From an uncultured Ruminococcus sp. (GTDB lineage Bacteria; Bacillota_A; Clostridia; Oscillospirales; Ruminococcaceae), in contig ONBA01000019.1 in the NCBI GenBank assembly GCA_900315975.1, forward strand, positions 1 to 64,000: 64,000 nucleotides of DNA. The letters run 5' to 3'. The notes beneath the pieces are model-generated. The model ran no database searches and had not been told where the DNA came from. It worked only from the letters and a program-made list of their open reading frames with translations. The position numbers and the translations under genes are program-made. Positions 26,559 to 35,882 of this stretch are shown here, piece by piece (position 1 is the first letter of the stretch; each line of letters opens with the position of its first letter).

Positions 26559-27836
26559 ATGATGAATTATAACGAATACAATAACGGAAGCTACAGCGAG
26601 AATAATGTTTTCAGTGCAGATCCCTGCGTTAAAAAGCCCTCCAAAAAGCGTGCTGCTGCAAAAATAGCGGCAGGTATCATGGCAATGTCAATGGTCTCCT
26701 TCGGTTCAGTTGCGATCTACAGGGCGGCAGAGAGCAATACCCATACCACCAAGATAATCACCGAGTACGTTGACCGCACATCAGGCGTCACCGCCGACAG
26801 CATGAGCCTCCTCGGAAGCAAAACCGAAAATTCAACCGGAACTGCCCTCTCCACTGAGGATATCGTCGATAAGGTCCTCCCCTCCGTTGTCGGTATCAAG
26901 TCCGAGTTCACGGTGACTTCACAGGGCTACTCCGGTATGTTCGACTTCGGAATGAACAGCGGCAGGTCTTCCTCACGGACCGCTACCGGTACGGGCACCG
27001 GCGTTATCATCTCAGAGGAAGGCTACATCGTTACTAACGCCCACGTTATCTACGACAGCGAGTATAACAGCGGTCTTTCCGATAAAATAACCGTTATCCT
27101 CAGCGATGATACGGAATATGACGCTGAGGTGATAGGCTATGATACCGATTTTGACCTCGCCGTTCTGAAAATAAAGGCTGACGGTCTTACCGCTGCCGAA
27201 TTCGGTGACAGTGATGACCTCCGCCTCGGTGAATCGGTCGTTGCTATCGGAAACCCTCTCGGCTTCGAGCTGAAAAATTCCGTTACGACCGGCGTCGTTT
27301 CCGGCAAGGACAGAGAGGTCAAGATAAGCAGTCAGAGCATGACCCTTCTCCAGACCGATGCCGCTATCAATGCCGGCAATTCCGGCGGTCCGCTCATCAA
27401 TAAGTACGGTCAGGTCATCGGCATCAATTCCTCGAAGATGTCCTCGTCTTATTCGGGCGCTTCCATCGACAACATCGGCTTCGCTATCCCCTCCAACGAA
27501 GCCGCAAAGATAGTCCGCGACCTCATCGACTGCGGTCATGTTACCGGCAAGCCGCAGCTCGGTATAAGCTGTCAGGACGTTGACCAGCAGACAGCTGAGA
27601 TGTACCGCATACCTGTAGGTGTGTATGTTACCTCGGTCAATGAGAACAGCGCCGCTGAAAAAGCGGGACTGCTCTCGGGCGATATCATCGTTGAATTCGG
27701 CGGAAAGGAGGTCACTACCACGGCTGAGCTCATCTCGGAAAAGAACCAGTACAGCGCCGGCGATACCGTTGAGGTAAAATTCTCACGAAGCGGCGAGACC
27801 AAGACCACAGAGCTGACCCTCGGCGAGGCAGAATAA
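26559..27836 (+). CDS. HtrA/DegP-like membrane serine protease (S1C) with PDZ domain
   Basis: A surface quality-control protease. A cytoplasmic start of about 30 residues and a membrane span (about 34-54) precede the trypsin-like domain. That domain has a full triad: H162 in TNAHVI, D199 in DFDLAV and S275 in GNSGGPL. A single PDZ domain covers about residues 330-420. At 425 residues it has the usual Gram-positive HtrA layout. ATG 26559 suits the AAAGGA site better than GTG 26550. It lies between the surface-export operon and c-di-GMP genes, with its own promoter and terminator. It probably degrades misfolded exported proteins. Confidence 0.95.
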   Translation: MMNYNEYNNGSYSENNVFSADPCVKKPSKKRAAAKIAAGIMAMSMVSFGSVAIYRAAESNTHTTKIITEYVDRTSGVTADSMSLLGSKTENSTGTALSTEDIVDKVLPSVVGIKSEFTVTSQGYSGMFDFGMNSGRSSSRTATGTGTGVIISEEGYIVTNAHVIYDSEYNSGLSDKITVILSDDTEYDAEVIGYDTDFDLAVLKIKADGLTAAEFGDSDDLRLGESVVAIGNPLGFELKNSVTTGVVSGKDREVKISSQSMTLLQTDAAINAGNSGGPLINKYGQVIGINSSKMSSSYSGASIDNIGFAIPSNEAAKIVRDLIDCGHVTGKPQLGISCQDVDQQTAEMYRIPVGVYVTSVNENSAAEKAGLLSGDIIVEFGGKEVTTTAELISEKNQYSAGDTVEVKFSRSGETKTTELTLGEAE

Positions 27837-27840
27837 CAGT

Positions 27841-27871
27841 AAAGGCGGACTAAAGTCCGCCTTTCTTAGTT
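27841..27871 (+). terminator. Terminator of htrA
   Basis: Perfect 10-bp stem AAAGGCGGAC/GTCCGCCTTT with a TAAA loop, followed by CTTAGTT; starts five bases after the stop. Confidence 0.85.
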
Positions 27872-27883
27872 CCAAGTTAAGGA

Positions 27884-27912
27884 TTGACATTTGAAGCAAA
27901 ATGGAGTATAAT
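27884..27912 (+). promoter_or_regulatory. Consensus promoter of the GGDEF-EAL-beta-helix gene
   Basis: TTGACA (27884-27889), 17 bp, TATAAT (27907-27912): a perfect sigma-A promoter. Confidence 0.9.
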
Positions 27913-27919
27913 ATAAAGT

Positions 27920-28045
27920 GACAAATTGCCCTTGCCAATGCAGCACATTCCATTGGTACGGGACCGTTTAGAATGGCTCTCTGCAAGCCATGATATGCAG
28001 AAACGCTGCCGGTGATCTCCACCGCGCTGTAACAAAGGGGGCGCT
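27920..28045 (+). promoter_or_regulatory. Structured 5' leader of unknown class
   Basis: The 126-base leader can fold into several stems: GCAGC with GCTGC as a closing helix, CCATT with AATGG enclosing GGT/ACC, TGGCT with AGCCA, and GGTG with CACC before the ribosome site AAGGGGG. I could not match it to c-di-GMP-I, c-di-GMP-II or another riboswitch class from memory. Confidence 0.4.
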
Positions 28046-30775
28046 ATGAGCATTTTTAATTTCTCCAAAAAACCGCCTGAGCTGAGCCACGACTGGCAGG
28101 TATTCCAGCAATTCGTCGGAAATATAGGCGCATTCACCTATATCGCCAAGGACAAATCAGCCTACCTCGATGCAGCTGCCTGCCGTATGCTCGGCTGTGC
28201 AAGCGAAAAACTCAACGAATTTGAATTCTTCAACCTCCTCGAAAAGATCTCCAAGAACCCTATCGAGGGTCAGAAGCACATCTACCGCTTCACAGACGGT
28301 AATATCACTAAATACATAAAAATGAACATCTATGAGAGCAGCGACGAATGGCTCGGTTTCGTACAGGATTTCACGCGCCAGATCGCTTCATCAGGTGAGC
28401 AGAAGAGTTTCGTGGAATATGATCCCGTAACACGCCTGCCCTCCTTTCCCTCGTTCTCTCAGACCATAAAAAAACTTATCCCGGATACTCAGCACGGCTG
28501 TCTTGCCACTATATACATCAATGGCATCGACAAGCTCGGTTCGTACCTGACCGTCGATAACACCAATAACTGCATAACCTCCGTTTCCGAGGTCCTCAAG
28601 AGCTTTGCGAACGATACCCTTATCATCGGCTCGAAGTCCAACTATGAGATATGCGCTTTCTTCCGCGATATCGACAAAATGAGCGTCTACAATATCCTCA
28701 ACAGCATGGACGAGGCTGTTCAGGGCTGTACCCTCACCGACGACTTCGGCGAGATCATCGACATCTCCGATAAGAGCCGTCTCAGTCTTTCTATCGGCTG
28801 CTCCTCATATCCGGACGAGGCTGCGGACTTCAATATGCTTGTGAATTACTCCGAATTTGCCCTGTATGAAGCCAAAAACGGCCGCCGCGGCGTCATAAAC
28901 TGGTTCTCGGAGGAAAACTATAACCGCGACAAGGACGCTTACCGCAATGCTCAGCTCTTCTCGCGTATCATTCAAGAAAACCTCCTGACCTATCACCTCC
29001 AGCCTATCGTCGAGACCCACACAGGCGAGATCGTCGGCTACGAGGCTTTGATGCGTACCACCGGCGATATCAAGATGTCGCCCTCGCAGATCCTGAAGAT
29101 TGCTGACAGTCAGAACGACCTCTACTCAATAGAAAAGCTCACATTCTTCAATACATTGAAGCTTCTCAGCGACAATCAGCAGGTTCTCGAGAACCGCAAG
29201 CTCTTTATAAACTGCCTGCCCAACTCCCTCCTGACCGATGAGGACTTCAACGAGCTCTACCTCAACTACGGTGAGCTCCTCGAAAAGGCTGTCATAGAGA
29301 TAGTCGAGGAAAGCGACGCTACCCCCGAAGGCATCGAGCTCCTCCAGAGGCGCTGCGGTTTTGCACATTCTCACCTCGCTATCGACGATTACGGTACCGG
29401 CTACTCCAACAGCTCGAACCTCCTCAATTATGCGCCGGACTACATCAAGATTGACCGCTCGCTCATCAGCGATATCCACAACGACCTCAAAAAACAGCAG
29501 CTCGTTGCCTCTGTTATCGAGTTCTGCCACGAAAATCAGTTGCAGGCTCTCGCCGAGGGCGTTGAGACGTTACAGGAGATGAAGACCGTTATCCGTCTCG
29601 GAGTTGACCTGATACAGGGCTATTACACCTCCAAGCCGAAGCCGCTCTTCCTCAACAGCATCGCTTCCGACGTCAAGGACGAGATCATCAAGACCAACCT
29701 CGAGACCCGTCCGAACGGCATGAAGAAGATATACGCTGCCCAGAACGACGCCGAGCTCGACCTCCTAAAGCTCGCGCTCGAAAAATACACCGATATCCAC
29801 GTTTATCAGAGCAAGCTCACTATCGTCGGCGACCCGGACAAGCCGGTCAAGATGAATATTTCCATTATGGATAACCACAGCTGTGACCTCACGCTCAAAA
29901 ACGTCAACATGATAAGCGGCAACAGCAAGCCGACTATCTCTGTCGGTGAGTACGCAAGGCTCAGGCTCAATGTTTCCAAGAACAACAAGCTCGGCTATTC
30001 CGGTATCTATGTGCCTATCGGCTCACAGTTCGAGCTCTGCGGCAAGGGCAGTCTCACTATCGACTGCTACGCTACCGAGGGCATCGGCATCGGCAACGAT
30101 TACGACCACAGCTACGGTGATATCACGGTCGATATGGAGGGTACTCTCGAGATCATCTCCAACAGCGTTGACTCCCTCTGCATCGGCGGCGGCTTCAACG
30201 AGGGCGAGTCCGAGATAAACCTCCGCTCAGGAAAGATCAAGCTCTTCCTCTATGCTCACAACGGTCTCGCTGTCGGAAGCTTCAACGGCGATTCCCTCAT
30301 AGATATCTCCGATAAGGCTGTTCTGGATGTCGCTATCTCCGGTATCAAGGTTACAGGCATCGGAAGCTGCAAAGGCATCTCCACTATTACCTCTGCCGCT
30401 GACATCGAGATGTCATGTACAGGCGCACAGGCTGTCGGCATCGGCGTCATGGAGGACGGCGAGGGCAGTATCCTCATCAAAAAGGGCAAGATAAAGATGA
30501 AGATGCGCTCTGCAAATCACACCTGCATCGGCGCTATCAAGGGCAGCGTGAATACAAAAATACGCAATGCCGAGATAAGCATCGACTCCGAGGGCAATGA
30601 GGTGACCGGTATCGGTGACGCTGCCGGAACCGGTAACGTTGCGGTCATAGACTCCGCCGTCACCATAAAGGTGCTTGCCGGTAATCCAAAGGATATCGGT
30701 ACAGGCAGCGGTGACCTCCAGATACAGAATTCGACGGTCACTTCCCTTGTGAACAATCAGAAGATCAATCACTGA
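28046..30775 (+). CDS. PAS-like/GGDEF(degenerate)/EAL protein with C-terminal beta-helix (909 aa)
   Basis: A cytoplasmic c-di-GMP enzyme with an unusual tail; no signal peptide or membrane span. Residues 15-115 are PAS-like. Residues 125-290 are a GGDEF domain whose active loop reads GSKSNYE, so it should not make c-di-GMP. Residues 300-545 are an EAL domain with the expected residues: E333 in YEALMR, N389 in INCLPN, E418, D447/D448 in IDDYGTGYSN, K468 in YIKIDRS and E504 in AEGVET. It is probably an active phosphodiesterase. Residues 600-895 are a repetitive beta-solenoid with GIG(N/S) turns about every 25 residues, resembling the Cthe_2159 carbohydrate-binding beta-helix by eye. The same layout recurs at 48206-50287. 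The gene is monocistronic. Confidence 0.9.
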   Translation: MSIFNFSKKPPELSHDWQVFQQFVGNIGAFTYIAKDKSAYLDAAACRMLGCASEKLNEFEFFNLLEKISKNPIEGQKHIYRFTDGNITKYIKMNIYESSDEWLGFVQDFTRQIASSGEQKSFVEYDPVTRLPSFPSFSQTIKKLIPDTQHGCLATIYINGIDKLGSYLTVDNTNNCITSVSEVLKSFANDTLIIGSKSNYEICAFFRDIDKMSVYNILNSMDEAVQGCTLTDDFGEIIDISDKSRLSLSIGCSSYPDEAADFNMLVNYSEFALYEAKNGRRGVINWFSEENYNRDKDAYRNAQLFSRIIQENLLTYHLQPIVETHTGEIVGYEALMRTTGDIKMSPSQILKIADSQNDLYSIEKLTFFNTLKLLSDNQQVLENRKLFINCLPNSLLTDEDFNELYLNYGELLEKAVIEIVEESDATPEGIELLQRRCGFAHSHLAIDDYGTGYSNSSNLLNYAPDYIKIDRSLISDIHNDLKKQQLVASVIEFCHENQLQALAEGVETLQEMKTVIRLGVDLIQGYYTSKPKPLFLNSIASDVKDEIIKTNLETRPNGMKKIYAAQNDAELDLLKLALEKYTDIHVYQSKLTIVGDPDKPVKMNISIMDNHSCDLTLKNVNMISGNSKPTISVGEYARLRLNVSKNNKLGYSGIYVPIGSQFELCGKGSLTIDCYATEGIGIGNDYDHSYGDITVDMEGTLEIISNSVDSLCIGGGFNEGESEINLRSGKIKLFLYAHNGLAVGSFNGDSLIDISDKAVLDVAISGIKVTGIGSCKGISTITSAADIEMSCTGAQAVGIGVMEDGEGSILIKKGKIKMKMRSANHTCIGAIKGSVNTKIRNAEISIDSEGNEVTGIGDAAGTGNVAVIDSAVTIKVLAGNPKDIGTGSGDLQIQNSTVTSLVNNQKINH

Positions 30776-30892
30776 TCTATTGGCTTGCACGGCTGACAGT
30801 GCTGCAAGGCATGGTCAAAAATTATCCGGGACGTCGAGGACGCTGTCCCCTACATCAATACAGTAAATCATAAGAAGGAAAGGTAAATATCA

Positions 30893-31987
30893 ATGAAGCT
30901 TGGTATGGTAGGTCTGCCGAATGTCGGCAAAAGCACTCTCTTTAACGCACTCACGAACGCCGGTGCAGAATCCGCGAATTATCCGTTCTGCACTATCGAA
31001 AAAAATGTCGGTATCGTTTCAGTTCCCGATGAAAGGCTCGATAAGCTCGCCGAAATGTACGAGCCGGACAAGTTCACTCCCGCTACCCTCGAATTCGTGG
31101 ACATCGCCGGTCTCGTAAAGGGCGCTTCTAAGGGCGAAGGTCTTGGCAACAAGTTCCTTGCGGATATCCGCGAGGTGGACGCTATCGTTCACGTTGTCCG
31201 CTGCTTCGAGGACGACAATATCGTCCACGTTGACGGCAGCATCAATCCTCTCCGCGATATCGAGACCATAAACCTCGAACTCATTTTCTCCGATATCGAA
31301 ATGATCGACAGACGCATCGACCGTGCCAAAAAAGCCGCAAAGGGCGACAAGAAGTACCTCGCTGAGATAGACTTCCTCGAAAGGCTCAAGGCTCACCTCG
31401 AGGAGGGCAAGTCCGCAAGAGGCTTCGACTACACCGATGAGGAACGCGAACTCATCAAGTCCACTCCCCTGCTCTCCGCAAAACCGGTCATCTACGCTGC
31501 CAACCTCAGCGAGGCTGATTTCTCCGGCGGCGTTGAGAACAACGAGAACTTCCGCAAGGTAAGCGATTTCGCCGCTGAGGAGCACTCAGCAGTTCTCCCG
31601 ATCTGCGCTCAGACTGAAGCTGAGATTGCCGAAATGGACGAGGAGGACAAGAAGATGTTCCTCGCAGAGCTCGGTCTTGAGATATCAGGTCTCAACCGCA
31701 TCATCAAGGAGGGCTATGCTCTCCTCGGACTTATCTCCTTCCTCACCGCAGGCAAGCAGGAGGTCCGTGCGTGGACTATCACAAAGGGTACAAAGGCGCC
31801 GCAGGCTGCCGGCAAGATACATACCGACTTCGAGAAAGGCTTTATCCGTGCCGAGGTCATTTCGTTCAGCGACCTCATGGAGTGCGGTACTATGGCTGCC
31901 GCTAAGGAAAAGGGACTCGTCCGTCTCGAGGGCAAGGAGTACGTTATGCAGGACGGCGATATCGTTCTGTTCAGGTTCAACATATAA
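30893..31987 (+). CDS. ychF: Ribosome-associated GTPase/ATPase YchF (Obg family)
   Basis: A universal 364-residue P-loop protein of the OLA1/YchF subgroup that hydrolyses ATP in preference to GTP and associates with ribosomes. The P-loop GLPNVGKST lies at residues 7-15, switch II is DIAGLVKGASKGEGLG near 66-81, and the NLSE stretch near 203 stands where other G proteins have NKxD. The C-terminal TGS domain ends in the usual GDIVLFRFN. AAGGAAAGG precedes the ATG. No clear promoter was found in the 117-base gap upstream, which holds only a weak hairpin (GGGAC/GTCCC). Confidence 0.97.
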   Translation: MKLGMVGLPNVGKSTLFNALTNAGAESANYPFCTIEKNVGIVSVPDERLDKLAEMYEPDKFTPATLEFVDIAGLVKGASKGEGLGNKFLADIREVDAIVHVVRCFEDDNIVHVDGSINPLRDIETINLELIFSDIEMIDRRIDRAKKAAKGDKKYLAEIDFLERLKAHLEEGKSARGFDYTDEERELIKSTPLLSAKPVIYAANLSEADFSGGVENNENFRKVSDFAAEEHSAVLPICAQTEAEIAEMDEEDKKMFLAELGLEISGLNRIIKEGYALLGLISFLTAGKQEVRAWTITKGTKAPQAAGKIHTDFEKGFIRAEVISFSDLMECGTMAAAKEKGLVRLEGKEYVMQDGDIVLFRFNI

Positions 31988-31991
31988 AACA

Positions 31992-32024
31992 GACCGGGAC
32001 CTAATGCGTCCCGGTCATTTATTT
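31992..32024 (+). terminator. Terminator of ychF
   Basis: Perfect 9-bp stem GACCGGGAC/GTCCCGGTC with a 7-base loop and an ATTTATTT tail, four bases after the stop. Confidence 0.9.
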
Positions 32025-32086
32025 CCCAAACACCGAGGAACGCCGAGGGCGGCATTCCGGTGCCCGCAAAAAACAGGTTTCCCGGA

Positions 32087-32114
32087 TAAAAAAGGACGGC
32101 TCATAAAGCCGTCC
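32087..32114 (-). terminator. Terminator of the GH9 cellulase gene
   Basis: Perfect 8-bp stem GGACGGCT/AGCCGTCC, followed on the minus strand by a T6 run. It lies convergent with the ychF terminator. Confidence 0.9.
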
Positions 32115-32121
32115 TTTGTAT

Positions 32122-34488
32122 TTATGCGGGTGGATTGAGCTTAGCCTCGACCGGGAACTGCTGGATAAGTCCGAGCTTGCGTTTCTGTATGCAAAGCGCG
32201 TCCATATTTGTGATGTCATGGCTGCCGTCAACGTCAGCTTTCTTTTCGCCCTTATCGTCAAGCTTATACTTATCCGGATTGGATATGCACTGCATTATGA
32301 ATACAGCGTCCGCCATATTCATCTCGTCATCGCAGTTGGCATCGCCCCACAGGATATCGTCCTCTAAAGTGGGCGGAGTGGTCGATGTTGTGACAGTGGT
32401 AGTTGTTGTAGTGGAGGTCGTAGTAGTTGTTGTAGTGGTCTTGGAAACGATATCTCCGCCGCCTCCGCCGAGACCGTCCTCATATGTGCCGTCCGGCTCA
32501 TAGCCGTAGTAGAGCTTGCCGTTGAGGTAAACCGGAACATAGGGTGACATAACGCCCTTGATAGTGCCGTCAGCACCTGTCTCTGCCTTTGCACCGAGGA
32601 CCTCCTTGTTCGAGAAGTCGTTGGAAGCGTCCCAGCCTGAGCCGTAATCCGGCATACCGATTGCAAGAAGTATCTCGCACTGCTGTCTGCCCTCCGATAT
32701 AGGCATAACTGCTCTGCCGTCCGGGAGAGTTACCTCGATGTAGTAGATATCGCCGTCGTACTGCTTGGGCTTGGAGATAACAGCAGGCGATACGCCTGTG
32801 TACATTGCTGACTGATCGCGGTCACAGCGGATAACAACGTCCTCCGGGTTCTTTCCGGCAGCCTTGACCTCGCTGAGGTCCATATAGTAGCGGAAGGAGA
32901 TGTTGTCCTCTACCCTTGCCGGCCATGCGGAGTGGTTGGTTATCTTGAAGCTCAGGGTTATGCCTGAACCAGAGGATTCCTTTGCGAGTGTCTCAACATA
33001 GAACTCAGGTGAATCGTGCTTCTCCTTGGGCGGGAAGTTCGGATCGGGAGTTCCGCCGTACTTGTCCACCATCTTGCAGAGCATTGCGGTAAATCCGGCG
33101 TTGTAGTCGGTTGCGACCTCAACGTAAACGTACTTGCCTCTTTCATCAACATATCCGCCTTTTCTGTCAGGACCTCCGACGAGTCCGCCGTAGAGGATAT
33201 GTCTTGTATTGACAGGAGTTCTCTCGTCGTTCTTCCATGAACCGTGAGCAGTTCTGTGGTGAGGCTGCTGCGGATAATTGTCGCCGTAGCCGATGAGGTA
33301 GCTGAAATTATCGGGATTGTCTCCGAGGGCGTAGTTTAACTGCTGCTCGGCAAATTCGCTGTAAGCCGAGTTGTCCTCGCCCTTGAAGATAGTATCGCTT
33401 GCGACCTCCGCGAGGAAAGCGGCTGTATTGGCGTATCTGAGGCTGCCCCAGTCGGTGAGCCAGCGGAGACCGCCTTCGATGATCCACGGTTCCTCCGTGC
33501 CGTCAAGCCAGCGCTTGAGGTGCTTTCTTACATGGTCGATGTACTGCTTCTCGCCGGTATTTATCGCGTAGAGGAGCATAGCGCCCTGAACATTGTCGTC
33601 CCAGCAGTGGCACCAGCCGTAGGCAATGGATTCAGCATCGCCGAGCTGCTTGTCGAGGTGAGGTATGAACGACTTTGCGTCCGCGAGGTAATCGCTGTCG
33701 CCGCTGGCTATATACAGCCAGTTTGCCGCATAGAAAAGCTGGTCGTAGTAATGGCGCGAACGGTAGAAATTGGAAGCATCGCTGTCGTTGTATACGTCGT
33801 CGTTAGGGTCAGCCTTTGCGAGTTCGTAGATATTCTTTGCGTGTTTGAGGTAATCCGCACGCTTTGTCTCGTCGATGCGTCCGTCGAGTGCGGCGTAACC
33901 CGATGCGAGAGCCGCTGCCATTTCGCCGAATACTGCGGAACAGCCCTTGGAGGCGCTGAGTGCCTCTCTCGCCTTTGAAACGGAGGTACCGCTCTCCTCC
34001 ATAGCGTATTCGAGGAGACTTACGGGTCCCCACCATGTGTGGTCAGCAGTACCGTTTCCGACCTGATATACAACGCTCGTGCCCTTATCGCAGGCAGCGA
34101 AGTAGTCAAGGACGAATTCGAGGTTGTTGACGTAGGTATTCATAAGACCGGACTTTTCAAGTCCGCCGGGGTACTGATAGAGTCCCCATGCGAGCATGGA
34201 AGCCGAGTAAGCCATAGGCAGGTTGAATTTTACATGGTCGCCGGCATCGTACCAGCCGCCGAGCACCTCGTCCTGCATGGTGGAATCGGTCTTCCACTCA
34301 ACTCTGTTCCATTCCGGCAGAGGACCAGCCTGCTGGACCTCGTAGAAATACAGCGATTTGTCGAGCGCTTCCGCATAATTGAGCTCGCTCGCTGCGGTAA
34401 CGCTGACGTTCGCATCAGGTGCAGTGAAGACCATGCCGGAGATTCCGACAACAGCCGCAACTGCGCCGCTTATAAGCCTTTTTAGCAT
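32122..34488 (-). CDS. Cellulosomal GH9 cellulase: GH9-CBM3-poly(Thr)-dockerin (788 aa)
   Basis: Secreted endo- or processive glucanase acting on cellulose. Signal peptide at residues 1-33. The GH9 catalytic domain (36-480) has the base-side motif DAGD (81-84), the HHRTAHG motif (410-416) and the acid Glu E457 in YVEVATDYNAGF. A family 3 cellulose-binding module (about 495-665) follows directly, the arrangement of theme-B processive GH9 enzymes. A Gly run and a Thr-rich linker (675-707) lead to a type I dockerin (711-780) with calcium loops GDANCDDEMNMADAV and ADVDGSHDITNMDAL. The dockerin should dock it to a cohesin-bearing scaffoldin, none of which is in this window. The gene is monocistronic, and AGGAGGG precedes the ATG. 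Confidence 0.97.
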   Translation of the reverse strand: MLKRLISGAVAAVVGISGMVFTAPDANVSVTAASELNYAEALDKSLYFYEVQQAGPLPEWNRVEWKTDSTMQDEVLGGWYDAGDHVKFNLPMAYSASMLAWGLYQYPGGLEKSGLMNTYVNNLEFVLDYFAACDKGTSVVYQVGNGTADHTWWGPVSLLEYAMEESGTSVSKAREALSASKGCSAVFGEMAAALASGYAALDGRIDETKRADYLKHAKNIYELAKADPNDDVYNDSDASNFYRSRHYYDQLFYAANWLYIASGDSDYLADAKSFIPHLDKQLGDAESIAYGWCHCWDDNVQGAMLLYAINTGEKQYIDHVRKHLKRWLDGTEEPWIIEGGLRWLTDWGSLRYANTAAFLAEVASDTIFKGEDNSAYSEFAEQQLNYALGDNPDNFSYLIGYGDNYPQQPHHRTAHGSWKNDERTPVNTRHILYGGLVGGPDRKGGYVDERGKYVYVEVATDYNAGFTAMLCKMVDKYGGTPDPNFPPKEKHDSPEFYVETLAKESSGSGITLSFKITNHSAWPARVEDNISFRYYMDLSEVKAAGKNPEDVVIRCDRDQSAMYTGVSPAVISKPKQYDGDIYYIEVTLPDGRAVMPISEGRQQCEILLAIGMPDYGSGWDASNDFSNKEVLGAKAETGADGTIKGVMSPYVPVYLNGKLYYGYEPDGTYEDGLGGGGGDIVSKTTTTTTTTSTTTTTTVTTSTTPPTLEDDILWGDANCDDEMNMADAVFIMQCISNPDKYKLDDKGEKKADVDGSHDITNMDALCIQKRKLGLIQQFPVEAKLNPPA

Positions 34489-34550
34489 TGTTATTACCCT
34501 CCTGTTGATAATTGCTTGTTCACCACAAGCCCTCTCATATAACTGATACT

Positions 34551-34579
34551 ATTATTGCACATAATTCACAATTTGTCAA
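34551..34579 (-). promoter_or_regulatory. Promoter of the GH9 gene
   Basis: Minus-strand TTGACA (34574-34579), 17 bp, AATAAT (34551-34556). A small CTTGT/ACAAG hairpin lies in the leader. Confidence 0.75.
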
Positions 34580-34654
34580 TAGGCTTGTGCTCAGTTTTTA
34601 TAAACAAGAGCTTGTTTTTTTCTGATAGGTCCGGCTCTTAAAGAATAAAAGCAT

Positions 34655-34683
34655 TTGACAAAAGGCTTCTGCCGTGCTATAAT
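34655..34683 (+). promoter_or_regulatory. Consensus promoter of the Dabb-SDR genes
   Basis: TTGACA (34655-34660), 17 bp, TATAAT (34678-34683): a perfect sigma-A promoter 37 bases before the ATG. Confidence 0.9.
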
Positions 34684-34720
34684 GTACTCACATGAAATAC
34701 CGTTGCAAAGGAGAATACAC

Positions 34721-35023
34721 ATGATAAAACACATCGTAATGTTCAAGCTCAAAGAGGCTGACGGCAGGACCGAATACGAAAACGCTCTCGAGGCTAAAAA
34801 GCGCTTCGACAACGTCATCGACAACGTCAGCGAGCTCAAAAAGGGCGAGGTAGTCATCAACTCAAAGGAAGCTCCCGAGAGCAACTACACCATTTCCCTG
34901 CTCTGCGATTTCGAGACCATTGCTGACCTCAACGCTTATCAGGTCCACCCTGCACACCTCGAATTCGGCAGATTTATCGGCACCGTCAAGACCGGCCGTG
35001 CCTGCATCGACTACGAGTATTGA
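34721..35023 (+). CDS. Dabb (stress-responsive A/B barrel) domain protein (100 aa)
   Basis: A small single-domain protein of the Dabb ferredoxin-like fold, recognisable by the start MIKHIVMFKLKE and the later YQVHPAHLEF stretch, where a conserved His lies. Bacterial members are dimers of mostly unknown function, some tied to stress or aromatic metabolism. ATG 34721 follows AAAGGAG; an open frame upstream contains the promoter and is not coding. The SDR gene 67 bases downstream probably shares its transcript. Confidence 0.92.
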   Translation: MIKHIVMFKLKEADGRTEYENALEAKKRFDNVIDNVSELKKGEVVINSKEAPESNYTISLLCDFETIADLNAYQVHPAHLEFGRFIGTVKTGRACIDYEY

Positions 35024-35090
35024 GCTGACTTTCCGGCAAAGCATTGTGCGGGATCAGCTATACTATATTTCTAAAAAGGAGCGTGAAAAC

Positions 35091-35834
35091 ATGACAGATT
35101 TAAAGGGCAGATGGGCGCTTATTACGGGCGCAAGCCGCGGTATCGGCTACTTAGCGGCGATTTTTATGGCAAAACAGGGCGTGAACCTCGTTCTCCACAG
35201 CAGGAACGCGGAACACTGCCGCAAGGTCGAGGCTGAGGTCAAGGCTCTCGGCGTTGACGCCTACACAGTTGAAGCCGAGCTTTCAGACATCGCACAGGTT
35301 GAGAAAATGTGCAGCGAGATAGACAGCAGAGGTACTCAGATAGACATTATCCTCAACAATGCAGGCTTGCAGATAGCCTACCGCACCGACTTCCTCACAA
35401 CTCCGGCTTCGGACTACGATATCAGCTTCAAGGTCAACACTACCGCACCTATGATGATATGCTATCACTTCCTCCCCGGCATGAAGGAACGCGGCTTCGG
35501 ACGCATCGTCAATACAACGAGCGGCATCGACCTCGAACCCGAACAGGCTGGCTATTCCGGCGCAAAGGCTGCCCTCAACAAGGTCACAAGGGATCTCGGT
35601 CTGAAATACGAAGGTACCGACGTTACACTCAGCCTTACCGATCCCGGCTGGTGCAGGACTGAGCTTGGCGGTCCGAAGGCTCCGAATTCGCCTGAGAGCG
35701 CTCTCCCGGGAGTCCTCGTCGGCGCTTTCATAAGCGATAAGAAATCCGGACGCATCTTCTCAGCGCAGGAGTTCACCGGCATGAGCCTCGAAGACGCAGT
35801 CGCAAAGGCTGAATCTCAGGCTGGAGTATACTAA
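35091..35834 (+). CDS. Short-chain dehydrogenase/reductase (SDR) (247 aa)
   Basis: A classical SDR with a Rossmann fold. The cofactor motif TGASRGIG is at residues 13-20, NNAG sits near residue 90, and the catalytic YSGAK (Tyr and Lys) near 157-161 is preceded by the active-site Ser region TTSGID. The substrate cannot be told from sequence; FabG-like and other oxidoreductases share these motifs. AAAAGGAG lies nine bases before the ATG. Length and motifs are normal. Confidence 0.92.
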   Translation: MTDLKGRWALITGASRGIGYLAAIFMAKQGVNLVLHSRNAEHCRKVEAEVKALGVDAYTVEAELSDIAQVEKMCSEIDSRGTQIDIILNNAGLQIAYRTDFLTTPASDYDISFKVNTTAPMMICYHFLPGMKERGFGRIVNTTSGIDLEPEQAGYSGAKAALNKVTRDLGLKYEGTDVTLSLTDPGWCRTELGGPKAPNSPESALPGVLVGAFISDKKSGRIFSAQEFTGMSLEDAVAKAESQAGVY

Positions 35835-35841
35835 AACTACA

Positions 35842-35868
35842 GGGCGGAGAATATCCGCCCGTGTATTT
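35842..35868 (+). terminator. Hairpin between the SDR gene and folC
   Basis: Perfect 7-bp stem GGGCGGA/TCCGCCC followed by GTGTATTTTG. The T-tract is imperfect, so partial read-through into folC is likely. Confidence 0.6.
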
Positions 35869-35882
35869 TGTGAGGTTTTGAT

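Noticed and set aside
27920..28045. A c-di-GMP-I or c-di-GMP-II riboswitch
   Set aside because: The conserved core sequences of both classes are not found; only generic hairpins are seen.
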